A DNA stretch of 64,000 nt from CAMAPP01 sp046153685 (lineage in GTDB: Bacteria; Pseudomonadota; Alphaproteobacteria; CADEGL01): assembly GCA_046153685.1 (NCBI GenBank), contig JBJXGH010000002.1:1-64000 (forward strand), written 5' to 3'. Below, piece after piece: positions 18,245 to 25,928 of the stretch (the stretch's first letter is position 1; each line of letters starts with the position of its first letter). Below the pieces are notes generated by a model. It searched no databases. It was not told the origin of the DNA and saw only the letters and a program-made list of their open reading frames with translations. A program made the translations under genes and the position numbers.

Positions 18245-19492
18245 TCAGTGCGCGATGCCGGACGCGGCGTGCTCGTCCACCAGATCGCCGCCCGCGAAGC
18301 GGTCGAGCGAATAGCGCGCGACAAGCGGGTGGGGCTCTTCCCGCGCGATCGTGTGGGCGAACACGAAGCCAGAGCCGGGCGTGGCCTTGAAGCCGCCGGT
18401 GCCCCAGCCGCAATTGACGTACAGTCCCGCGAGCGGGGTCTTGCAGATGATGGGGCTGGCATCGGGGCAGACATCGACGATACCCGCCCATTGGCGCAGC
18501 ATTCGCAGCCGGCCGAGGACTGGGAACAATTCAAGCAGCGCCGCGACCTGATCCTCGACCACCGCGACCGAGCCGCGCTGGCCGTAGGAGTGGAACTTGT
18601 CCATCCCGGCACCCATCACGAGCTCGCCCTTGTCGGACTGGCTGACATAGACGTGCACGGTCATCGAATTGATGACGCAGTTCAGCACGGGTTTCACGGG
18701 CTCCGACACCAGCGCTTGCAGCGCCATGGAGCGCACGGGCAGGCGCAGCCCGGCCATCTCCGCGAGCACGCTCGAATGCCCCGCAGCAACCAGCGCGACC
18801 TTCTTTGCGCCGATGGTGCCGCGCGTGGTCTCGACGCCCGTCACCCTTGCGCCCTCGCGCCGAAGTCCGACGACCTCGCAGTTCTGGACGATATCGACGC
18901 CGCGCGCGTCGGCTGCGCGCGCGAAGCCCCAGGCGACCGCATCGTGCCGGGCGACGCCGCCGCGCCGTTGGAGCAGCGCGCCTAAAACGGGATAGCGGAT
19001 ATGGGGCGAGGTTTCGATGATCGGGATGTGCCGGGCCAGGTCCGCGCGCGGCACGAACACGGAATCGATGCCGTTCAGGCGCATGGCGTGCGCCCGGCGA
19101 TGGGCATCCTGAACCTCGTGCGCGGTGTGGCAAAGCATGTAGAGCCCGCGCTGGGACAACATGACGTTGTAATTGAGGTCGGCCGAGAGACCCTCGAACA
19201 GCTTCAGCGATTTTTCGTAGAGCGCGGCGCTCTCGTCGCGGAGGTAGTTCGAGCGCACGACCGTGGTGTTGCGCCCCGCATTGCCGCCGCCGAGCCAGCC
19301 GCGTTCCAAGACCGCCACGTTGGCGATGCCGTGTTCCTTGGCAAGATAGTACGCGGTCGCAAGACCATGCCCGCCGCCGCCGACGATCACCACGTCGTAT
19401 GCGGGCTTGGGATCGGGGCTGCGCCAGGCCTTGGGCCAGTTTTCGTGGTGCGTGCAAGCGTTGCGCGCAAGCGACCAAAGGGAATAGCCCAT
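18245..19492 (-). CDS. soxB: Sarcosine oxidase beta subunit, copy 2
   Basis: A 415-residue paralogue of the neighbouring beta subunits, separated by 6 and 7 bp from copies 1 and 3. It keeps the FAD motif VIVGGGGHGLATAYYLAKEHG and the covalent-FMN region GVARHDAVAWGFARAAD, so it looks catalytically intact. In the middle region (LNYNVMLSQRG, then RRGGVARH) it resembles copy 3 more than copy 1. Either it swaps into the single SoxDAG scaffold or it forms a separate flavoprotein; the sequence does not say which. Confidence 0.92.
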   Translation of the reverse strand: MGYSLWSLARNACTHHENWPKAWRSPDPKPAYDVVIVGGGGHGLATAYYLAKEHGIANVAVLERGWLGGGNAGRNTTVVRSNYLRDESAALYEKSLKLFEGLSADLNYNVMLSQRGLYMLCHTAHEVQDAHRRAHAMRLNGIDSVFVPRADLARHIPIIETSPHIRYPVLGALLQRRGGVARHDAVAWGFARAADARGVDIVQNCEVVGLRREGARVTGVETTRGTIGAKKVALVAAGHSSVLAEMAGLRLPVRSMALQALVSEPVKPVLNCVINSMTVHVYVSQSDKGELVMGAGMDKFHSYGQRGSVAVVEDQVAALLELFPVLGRLRMLRQWAGIVDVCPDASPIICKTPLAGLYVNCGWGTGGFKATPGSGFVFAHTIAREEPHPLVARYSLDRFAGGDLVDEHAASGIAH

Positions 19493-19499
19493 CGCGCCC

Positions 19500-20801
19500 T
19501 CAATGCGCCACGCCGGCCGCGGCGTGCTCGTCGATGAGAAAGCCGCCCGAAAAGCGTTCGAGGCCGTAGCGCGCGTTCAAGGCATGCGGCTCGTTCCGCG
19601 CGATCGTGTGGGCGAACACATAGCCCGAGCCGGGCGTTGCCTTGAACCCGCCCGTGCCCCAGCCGCCGTTCACATAGAAACCCTCGATCGGCGTCTTGGC
19701 GATGACAGGACTGGCATCGGGGCAGATATCGACGATTCCGGCCCAGGTGCGAAGCATACGCAGGCGCGAAAGCACGGGGAAAAGCTCGCACGCCGCCGCC
19801 AACTGGCCCTCGAGCACCGGCAGGCTGCCGCGCTGGCCATAGGACTGGAACAGATCGATGCCCGCGCCCATCACCACCTCGCCCTTGTCGGACTGCGAGA
19901 GATAGACGTGCACCTGGGCCGACATGACGACGCACGGCAAGAGCGGCTTCACGGGCTCGGAGACGAGCGCCTGGAGCGGATGGCTGTGGATGGGCAGTCG
20001 CAATCCCACCATGTCGGCGAGCGTCGTCGTGTGCCCGGCCGCCACGACCGCGACCTTGCCGGCGCCGATGAAGCCGCGCGTGGTTTCAACCCCCGTCACC
20101 CGGCCGCCCTCGCGGCGAATATTGGTGACCTCGCAATTCTGGATGATATCGACGCCGAAGGCGTCGGCGGCTCGCGCGAAACCCCAAGCGACCGCGTCGT
20201 GGCGCGCGACACCGCCGCGCCGCTGCAACAGCCCCCCAAGCACCGGGTAGCGCTTGGAGCCCGACACATCGAGCACCGGCAACATCGCCTTCAAGCCGTC
20301 GAGCGTGACCATCTCGGAATCGATGGCGTTCAGGCGCATGGCATGGCAGCGCCGCTGAGCCTCGCGCAGTTCGTGCGGCGTATGGCAAAGGGCGAGCAGG
20401 CCGCGCGGCGAGAACATGACGTTGTAGTTGAGATCGGCCGAAAGGCCCTCGAACAGCTGGAGCGATTTCTCGTACAAGGCGGCGCTCTCGTCCTGGAGAT
20501 AGTTCGAGCGCACGATGGTGGTGTTACGCCCCGTATTGCCGCCGCCGAGCCAGCCACGCTCAAGCACCGCCACGTTGCGGATATTGTGTTCCTTGGCGAG
20601 GTAATAGGCCGTCGCCAGGCCGTGCCCGCCGCCGCCGACGATGATCACGTCGTACTGGGGCTTGGGCTCCGGGCTACGCCAAGCTTCCCACCAGCCTTCG
20701 TGATGGCCGCGCGCGTTGCGCGCGAGTTCGACGATGGAATAGCGCTTAAGGCGCAAGGCCTTTCCCGGGTAGCCGCCAAGGCGCGGCGGCGGCTTCAGCA
20801 T
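19500..20801 (-). CDS. soxB: Sarcosine oxidase beta subunit, copy 3 (operon-leading)
   Basis: A 433-residue beta-subunit paralogue with FAD motif VIIVGGGGHGLATAYYLAKEHN and covalent-FMN region GVARHDAVAWGFARAAD. It is the first gene of the 11-gene minus-strand operon; the terminator at 20922-20955 isolates it from ridA upstream. The start is uncertain. The ATG at 20801 adds about 15 residues (MLKPPPRLGG...) before the point where copies 1 and 2 begin, while a TTG at 20756 preceded by GGGAAAGG would align with them exactly. Confidence 0.88.
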   Translation of the reverse strand: MLKPPPRLGGYPGKALRLKRYSIVELARNARGHHEGWWEAWRSPEPKPQYDVIIVGGGGHGLATAYYLAKEHNIRNVAVLERGWLGGGNTGRNTTIVRSNYLQDESAALYEKSLQLFEGLSADLNYNVMFSPRGLLALCHTPHELREAQRRCHAMRLNAIDSEMVTLDGLKAMLPVLDVSGSKRYPVLGGLLQRRGGVARHDAVAWGFARAADAFGVDIIQNCEVTNIRREGGRVTGVETTRGFIGAGKVAVVAAGHTTTLADMVGLRLPIHSHPLQALVSEPVKPLLPCVVMSAQVHVYLSQSDKGEVVMGAGIDLFQSYGQRGSLPVLEGQLAAACELFPVLSRLRMLRTWAGIVDICPDASPVIAKTPIEGFYVNGGWGTGGFKATPGSGYVFAHTIARNEPHALNARYGLERFSGGFLIDEHAAAGVAH

Positions 20802-20921
20802 CGGCACGGCGCGCCCCCCGGCTGGTTCATGACCCTTCCCCGCATGGCGCGATGTTAGAAGATGGCCCCGCGCCCGACAACACAGCACCGCGACGCTGCT
20901 TTCGCGCGCGACGCGGCCTGA

Positions 20922-20955
20922 GCAAAAAGCAAGAGGGGGCGATTTCCGCCCCCTC
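20922..20955 (-). terminator. Rho-independent terminator after ridA
   Basis: Read on the minus strand, an 8-bp perfect GC stem (GAGGGGGC/GCCCCCTC, 20955-20948 with 20940-20933) closes a 7-nt loop and is followed by TTGCTTTTT. It sits 23 bp past the ridA stop and before the soxB3 start, so it separates the two transcription units. Confidence 0.85.
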
Positions 20956-20978
20956 CGCCACGCACGGCTTCGATCCGC

Positions 20979-21437
20979 CTAAAGCGGCTTGTAGGCGACG
21001 ACTTCGATCTCGATGCGGGCATCGACCATCAGGTTCGACTGAACCGTCGAGCGCGCCGGCGGATCACCGGTGATGAACTTGGCGTATGTCTTATTGAAAC
21101 CTGTGAAGTCCGACTTGTCGCGCAACCATACGGTCGCCTTGATGATGTCGGACAGTGCGCAACCCGCGCCGGTCAGGATTTCCTTGATCTGGAGCATCGT
21201 GGTCTCGGTCTGCTCCTCGATCGATCCGGTGGTCATGGGCGCGCCGTCCTTGAACGGTACCTGACCCGAGCAGAACACGAAATCGCCTGCGCGCACGCAT
21301 TTGCAAATCGGAATGACATTGCCGCCGACGATCAGCGGGCCGCCGAAAACCTTCTTCACGCCCTTGCTGCGGCGCGCGGGCGCCGAACGCGCCTTCTTGG
21401 CCGGTGCTTTTTTCTTCGCCGCTTTCTTTTTAGCCAT
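20979..21437 (-). CDS. RidA-family enamine/imine deaminase with lysine-rich N-terminal tail
   Basis: A 152-residue protein. The C-terminal 115 residues are a RidA (YjgF/YER057c) domain, with FVFCSGQVPFKDG, the SIEEQTETTMLQIKEIL helix, and a late PPARSTVQSNLMVDARIEIEV strand holding the arginine that binds substrate carboxylates. RidA proteins hydrolyse reactive imines released by amino-acid oxidases, which fits a locus full of amine-oxidising flavoenzymes. The first 30 residues are almost entirely Lys/Ala/Pro/Arg (AKKKAAKKKAPAKKA), unusual for the family. The ATG at 21437 has GGAGGG upstream. It has its own terminator. Confidence 0.9.
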   Translation of the reverse strand: MAKKKAAKKKAPAKKARSAPARRSKGVKKVFGGPLIVGGNVIPICKCVRAGDFVFCSGQVPFKDGAPMTTGSIEEQTETTMLQIKEILTGAGCALSDIIKATVWLRDKSDFTGFNKTYAKFITGDPPARSTVQSNLMVDARIEIEVVAYKPL

Positions 21438-21591
21438 GCGTCTTACCCTCCACATATCCCCACGTAACGAGTCCGCGACGCGAACCGAGGCGTATTCCAA
21501 CATCGCGGAGAAATCGAAGCAAGGCCACGCCATGGCGAAAGTCTGTCTGTCGCCCTAAGGTGGGCGCGGGACAACGAGCGAGGATGCCGTC

Positions 21592-22605
21592 ATGGCCCCC
21601 AAAAGCGCCCTTAAAGGCACCCCGAAAACCGCCAAGAAGCCTGGCAATAAGCCCATGCGGGCGCTCAATCAGCCCATGGGCGGCAATGTCATGCTGCGCC
21701 CCGCCGCCCCCATCACCATGATGCGCCTGCCGACCCAGGCCGATGCCCGAGGGCTGGACGCCTGTTTTGTGGGCGTTCCGCTCGACTGGGGCACCTCGAA
21801 CCGCTCGGGAGCGCGCTTTGGGCCGCGCCAAATCCGCCAGGAGAGCTCGTTCCTCCGGCCCTACAACATGGCGACCCGCGCGGCCCCCTTCGATGCCTTG
21901 CAGGTGGCCGATATCAACGACGTCCCGGTCAATCCCTACGACTTGAAGGATAGCTGCCGGATCATCGAAAAATTCTTCAGCGAAAAGATCCTTAAATACG
22001 GCTGCCGGCCGCTGACCATGGGCGGCGATCACACGATCACCTACCCGATCCTCCAGGCGATGAAAAAGGTCCACGGCCCCGTGGGCCTCGTCCATATCGA
22101 TGCCCATGCCGACGTGAACGACACCATGTTCGGCGAGAAAATCGCCCATGGCACGCCTTTCCGACGCTGCGTGGACGAGGGTCTCATCGATTGCCACCGA
22201 ACCTGGCAGATCGGCCTGCGCGGCACGGGGTACACGGCCGAGGATTTCGACTGGTGCCGCCGCCAGGGCTTCCGCGTCGTGCCCGCCCACGAAATCTGGT
22301 GGAAATCGCTCGTGCCCATGATGCGCGAGGTGCGCAAGGCCATGGGCAAGCGGCCAGTCTATATCAGCTTCGACGTGGACGGTCTCGATCCCGCTTACGG
22401 CCCCGGCAACGGCTCGCCCGAAATCGGCGGCATCACATCGATGCAGGCGCTCGAAATCATTCGCGGCTGCAAGGGGCTCAACGTCGTGGGCGGCGATTTC
22501 GTCGAGGTCGCTCCGGCCTACGACGTCTCCGGCAACACCTCGTTGTACGCCGCTAATTTTCTTTACGAGATGCTGTGCGTGCTGCCGGGCGTGCCCTATC
22601 GCTGA
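21592..22605 (+). CDS. Ureohydrolase of the agmatinase/guanidino-acid hydrolase family
   Basis: A 337-residue binuclear Mn2+ enzyme that splits a guanidino group to an amine and urea. Metal ligands are visible: GGDH (His147), DAHAD (Asp170, His172, Asp174) and FDVDGLDP (Asp261, Asp263). The opening block VGVPLDWGTSNRSGARFGPRQIR is like bacterial agmatinase, guanidinobutyrase and guanidinopropionase rather than arginase. A basic, unstructured stretch of about 24 residues (MAPKSALKGTPKTAKK) precedes the fold, or translation may begin at a later Met. It is divergent from ridA. Given the DauA-like enzyme nearby, 4-guanidinobutyrate is a reasonable but unproven substrate. Confidence 0.88.
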   Translation: MAPKSALKGTPKTAKKPGNKPMRALNQPMGGNVMLRPAAPITMMRLPTQADARGLDACFVGVPLDWGTSNRSGARFGPRQIRQESSFLRPYNMATRAAPFDALQVADINDVPVNPYDLKDSCRIIEKFFSEKILKYGCRPLTMGGDHTITYPILQAMKKVHGPVGLVHIDAHADVNDTMFGEKIAHGTPFRRCVDEGLIDCHRTWQIGLRGTGYTAEDFDWCRRQGFRVVPAHEIWWKSLVPMMREVRKAMGKRPVYISFDVDGLDPAYGPGNGSPEIGGITSMQALEIIRGCKGLNVVGGDFVEVAPAYDVSGNTSLYAANFLYEMLCVLPGVPYR

Positions 22606-22611
22606 CGCCGG

Positions 22612-23280
22612 CTACATATACGCGGCGTGGATCGCGTAAAGCTGGTCCTCGATCGCGGCGAAACCGGGCTTGAAGCGCCGATCGAGCACCGCCGTGCCGA
22701 TGGTGAAGGCGTCGGCACCGGCCTCGGCGATGGCTCGGACGCGCTCGGGGCCGTCGATGCTGCCCGCGACCACGAGCTTGGCACGCCCCAAGGCGCCGCG
22801 CGCCGCGCGCACCAGCGCCAAGGGATCGGCCGCGCTCGCCCGGTAGGCCAATAAATCCACGCCCGCGCAACCAAGGGCGAGCGCGCGCCGGCAATCCTCG
22901 GCGACGTCGTCGGCCGTGCCGCCGAGCGCGGTCGGATGGCCCGCCGGCCGGCCCACGAAGGGCATGAAATCGATGCCCCGACCCGCGATGGCGCGCGCCA
23001 TGCCCGCGATCTCGGTGCCGCCCATGAGACAATCGACCTTGATATCGGCCGCGAGTTCCGCGGCCGCCATTCCGCCCGCCGCATCGAGGCTCACGACCTC
23101 GAGATAGCTGCGCGCGCCAGCGGCGCGAATCTCGGCGGCCAAGCGTCCGAGCGTCGCCTTGTCCGCGCCCATGTCCTTGAAGCCGATATGGCGCACGCCG
23201 TGGGGAGCGACCGCGGCCAAGACATCGAAGCAATCGGGAACCGTCTTGTCGTCGCGCGTGAGCATGAAAATGAAATCCAT
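22612..23280 (-). CDS. TIM-barrel protein of unknown function in PhyH/aldolase cassette
   Basis: A 222-residue protein with the alternating pattern of a beta/alpha barrel. Near the C-terminus, VVAGSIDGPERVRAIAEAGA followed by ADAFTIGTAVLD resembles the phosphate-grip of NanE/TrpF/KDPG-aldolase-like barrels. The N-terminus (FIFMLTRDDKTVPD) and HIGFKDMG are distinctive, but I do not recognise a characterised family. It is the last gene of a four-gene unit, 13 bp after the first PhyH gene, so it likely acts on the same substrate. Aldolase, epimerase or isomerase activity is possible. Its 3' end faces the ureohydrolase, with a 6-bp gap. Confidence 0.75.
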   Translation of the reverse strand: MDFIFMLTRDDKTVPDCFDVLAAVAPHGVRHIGFKDMGADKATLGRLAAEIRAAGARSYLEVVSLDAAGGMAAAELAADIKVDCLMGGTEIAGMARAIAGRGIDFMPFVGRPAGHPTALGGTADDVAEDCRRALALGCAGVDLLAYRASAADPLALVRAARGALGRAKLVVAGSIDGPERVRAIAEAGADAFTIGTAVLDRRFKPGFAAIEDQLYAIHAAYM

Positions 23281-23293
23281 GCCGCGCGCGCGC

Positions 23294-24124
23294 TCAGGAC
23301 AAGGCGATGGGGGCGTGCGAGGCGTCCTTGTACATTGTGGCCGCGCTGTATTCGACGGCGCGGCGATGGGCCTCGATCGCCGCGGGCGTCATCTCGCCCG
23401 GGCAACGCGGTTCGTGCTCGAAATTGCGATAGCGATCCTCGCCGCGCACGAGCGCCGCGCAATCGCGCGCGCCCTTGATGATCGCCCATGTCGGCATGTA
23501 GCTCGGCAGAAAGATCGTGCGCGGCCGGTTCGACGGATTGCCCTTCGAGCCGTGAATGAGATTGTGGTTGAAGATAGCCGCCTCGCCCGGACGCAAGCTC
23601 ACATCGACGGCTTTCGTTTCGTCGACGGGCACGGTGATGTATTGGCCGCGCGTCAGAATCGAATTCTTGTCCTGAGTGTCGCGGTGGGGAAGCAAGGTGC
23701 CGCGGTGCGAGCCTGGAATGACGCGCATGCCGCCGTTTTCCGGCCCGGCCTCGGTGAATGCCAACCAGAATGTCACCGCCGGCTCGACCTTGATATACAT
23801 CGTGTCCTGATGCCAGCCGGCATAGGATGGACTGTGCGCCCGCTTGAAGCGGAACGAACTGGTCCAGCACAGGATATCGGGCGCGCCGAAGATGCTTTCG
23901 ACCACGTCGAGCATGATCTCGTTGCGGATCATCTCGTCCAGCCAGGGACAGACGAGATGGGCCTTCAGGTCGATCTTCTTGGTGGCCTCGGAATGCTTCG
24001 CCTGCAAGTCATCGAGCTTACGGCGGAACGAGGCCATCTCGGTTTCCGAATAAATGGGAATCGGCGAGAGGTAACCGTCGCGCTCGTACGTATCCAATTG
24101 CTCGCGGCTCAAACCCTTGCCCAT
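23294..24124 (-). CDS. PhyH-family Fe(II)/2-oxoglutarate dioxygenase, copy A
   Basis: A 276-residue enzyme of the phytanoyl-CoA dioxygenase superfamily. The iron triad is visible: GWHQD gives His105 and Asp107, FNHNLIHGS gives distal His191, and Arg200/Arg202 can bind 2-oxoglutarate. MRVIPGSHRGTLLPH and LRPGEAAIFNH are typical strands of the double-stranded beta-helix. AGGAGG upstream fixes the ATG at 24124. Members hydroxylate unactivated carbons of acyl-CoAs, ectoine, betaines or antibiotics. Here the product would probably pass to the aldolase encoded in the same operon. Substrate unknown. Confidence 0.87.
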   Translation of the reverse strand: MGKGLSREQLDTYERDGYLSPIPIYSETEMASFRRKLDDLQAKHSEATKKIDLKAHLVCPWLDEMIRNEIMLDVVESIFGAPDILCWTSSFRFKRAHSPSYAGWHQDTMYIKVEPAVTFWLAFTEAGPENGGMRVIPGSHRGTLLPHRDTQDKNSILTRGQYITVPVDETKAVDVSLRPGEAAIFNHNLIHGSKGNPSNRPRTIFLPSYMPTWAIIKGARDCAALVRGEDRYRNFEHEPRCPGEMTPAAIEAHRRAVEYSAATMYKDASHAPIALS

Positions 24125-24135
24125 TCCCGATCCTC

Positions 24136-24969
24136 CTAGGCGAGAGCGATCGATGTGCGGTCGCTGCCCGCGAACAGAACATTTTGGGTCTGCACCTCGA
24201 CAGCCGCGCGGTGCGCCGCGATTTCGCCCTGGCCGTAATCCTCGACCGGCTGGCGGTCGGGATCGAAATGGCCGTAAGCGTCGCGCCCGCGCACGGTGAA
24301 GGCGGTCACGCGCTTTCCATCCAGTGGCTTCGAATGCGTGGCGAAATAACCCACCAACATGATGAGGCGCCGGACGTCCGAATCGTTCGAGCCGGAGCTG
24401 TGCACGGTGTTGTGATGGAAAAACCCGACCTCGCCCGGCCTCAACGCCAAGTCCACGGATTTCGACGAGTCGAATTCGGACGTGATGTACTGCCCGCGCG
24501 TGAGAAGAGAGTCCTTGTCGTGCGTGTCGCGGTGGGGCAAGACGTCCCAATTGTTCGACCCCGGAATGACGCGCACCGTGCCGCTCCGTGCATTCGCCGG
24601 CGTGAGCGCGATCATGGCGATGACGCCGGGCGGGCGCACGGTGATGTAGCGCGTGTCCTGGTGCCAGCCCGCATAGGTGGGCGAGCGCGCCTTCTTGTTA
24701 CGGAAGGACGCGTTCCAGCAAATGAGATCGGGGCCGAGAATCGCCTCGACGGCATCGAGCAGCACAGGGTGGCGCGTGAGTGCGTCCACCCACGGAAACA
24801 GAAGATTGACCTTCAAATCGAGCTTGCCGACCGCGTCGGGGTGGGCGCGCTCGAAATCCTCCACCCGCTTGCGACACGCTTCCGCCTCCGCCTCGCTCAT
24901 GAGGCGGAGGGGAAAGTGATAGCCGTTCGCGCGAAAGGCAGCCGCTTCGGGCGTCGAAAACATGGCCAT
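24136..24969 (-). CDS. PhyH-family Fe(II)/2-oxoglutarate dioxygenase, copy B
   Basis: A 277-residue paralogue of the preceding dioxygenase (11-bp gap) with its own iron triad: GWHQD (His103, Asp105), HHNTVHSSG (His190), and Arg200 for 2-oxoglutarate. The two share SPxYAGWHQDTxYI, LPHRDTxDKxSxLTRGQYIT and LRPGE, so they arose by duplication. Their substrate-facing strands differ (TFWLAFTEAGPENGG versus IAMIALTPANARSG). The start is uncertain among ATG 24969, ATG 24963 and an upstream TTG at 24981 that would overlap the aldolase stop. Confidence 0.85.
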   Translation of the reverse strand: MAMFSTPEAAAFRANGYHFPLRLMSEAEAEACRKRVEDFERAHPDAVGKLDLKVNLLFPWVDALTRHPVLLDAVEAILGPDLICWNASFRNKKARSPTYAGWHQDTRYITVRPPGVIAMIALTPANARSGTVRVIPGSNNWDVLPHRDTHDKDSLLTRGQYITSEFDSSKSVDLALRPGEVGFFHHNTVHSSGSNDSDVRRLIMLVGYFATHSKPLDGKRVTAFTVRGRDAYGHFDPDRQPVEDYGQGEIAAHRAAVEVQTQNVLFAGSDRTSIALA

Positions 24970-24977
24970 GGCGGAAC

Positions 24978-25739
24978 TCAAGTCTTGTAGTCGGGCTGCT
25001 CGCGGTCGAGCGAGCGCTTCTGGGCCTCGTAGGTCAGTTCGGCCGCTTCCTTCTTATATTTCATTCCGCGCGCGACTGATTCGTCCACGATGTCCTGGGC
25101 CACGATGCGCATGGGCAAGCCCGAACTCACGATCATGTACATGGTCTTGCAGGCGCGCTCGAAGTAGTAGAGGTCGTACCACGCCTCGGCGACGCTCGCC
25201 GACATGGCGGTCAGGCCGTGACTCGCGCTCATCAACAGGGATTTCCCGCCCGAGGCCGCGGCAATGCGCCTTCCTTCCTCGACCGTGGCGCCGCTGCCCG
25301 GAAAGATGTCGTCATAGGCCACTTGGCCGTCGAAGGACAAAAGATCCTGGTGGCAATTGAGCAGGCGACCGGGCGCGGTATTGCAGAGCCATGTGGCGTG
25401 CTGGGGATGGCAATGCAGCACGCATGCGGCATGCGCGTGCATGCGGTGGATTTCCGAATGGATGCAGTACGCCGTCGTCTCGATCGTGCCCTGCCCGCCC
25501 ACGATTTTGCCGTCGAAGGTAGCGGTGATGAGGCTCGATGCCGTGACTTCGGACATCAGCAGGCCATGCGGCTTCACGAGGAAGCGATCGGTCGTGCCGG
25601 GCACCATGAGCGTGAAGTGATTCCAGATGCCGTCGTCAAAACCATAGCGCGCAGCCAAGCGGTGCGCGGCGGCGAGATCGACGCGCGCCTGCCAGACGGG
25701 ATCGGCGACGGTGTCGATGCGGCGAAGGGGCGTTGCCAT
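24978..25739 (-). CDS. Class II aldolase/adducin-family protein
   Basis: A 253-residue Zn-dependent aldolase/epimerase-fold protein, first gene of the dioxygenase cassette. GFDDGIWNHFTLMVPGTTDRFLVKPHGLL is the family N-terminal block, and HAHAACVLHCHPQHAT carries the His metal ligands of the AraD/FucA site, with a further conserved ASHGLTAM. Family members cleave or epimerise hydroxylated carboxylates and sugar phosphates, or decarboxylate. A hydroxylated product of the PhyH enzymes is a logical substrate, but this is inference. The divergent gene on the other side is the DauA-like dehydrogenase. Confidence 0.85.
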   Translation of the reverse strand: MATPLRRIDTVADPVWQARVDLAAAHRLAARYGFDDGIWNHFTLMVPGTTDRFLVKPHGLLMSEVTASSLITATFDGKIVGGQGTIETTAYCIHSEIHRMHAHAACVLHCHPQHATWLCNTAPGRLLNCHQDLLSFDGQVAYDDIFPGSGATVEEGRRIAAASGGKSLLMSASHGLTAMSASVAEAWYDLYYFERACKTMYMIVSSGLPMRIVAQDIVDESVARGMKYKKEAAELTYEAQKRSLDREQPDYKT

Positions 25740-25864
25740 GGGCTATCTCCTCGATAAAGCGGGCGTTTCACGCGGCACACGGGCGGGCGTTTTCCGGTCC
25801 GTGCCGGCCGCACGCGCGGCCAAGAGAATCCCTGAAACGTCCGGGGTTGTTGCCGGGCGGTCCA

Positions 25865-25894
25865 GCTAGAATACTGCTCGGGCTAGAATACCGC
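25865..25894. repeat. Direct repeat in divergent promoter region
   Basis: GCTAGAATACYGC occurs at 25865-25877 and again at 25882-25894, a 17-bp period, just upstream of the DauA-like gene. Each copy contains TAGAAT, close to a -10 hexamer. It could be a regulator half-site pair for the divergent aldolase and dauA units, or a duplicated -10 element. I saw no convincing -35 at the right spacing. Confidence 0.45.
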
Positions 25895-25928
25895 AGCTAG
25901 GCGCATAAACCAAAGCAGGGATTGGACG

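Noticed and set aside
23294..24969. Ectoine hydroxylase (EctD) identity for the PhyH enzymes
   Set aside because: Same superfamily, but the motifs around the iron site differ from EctD as I know it, and no ectABC genes are nearby.
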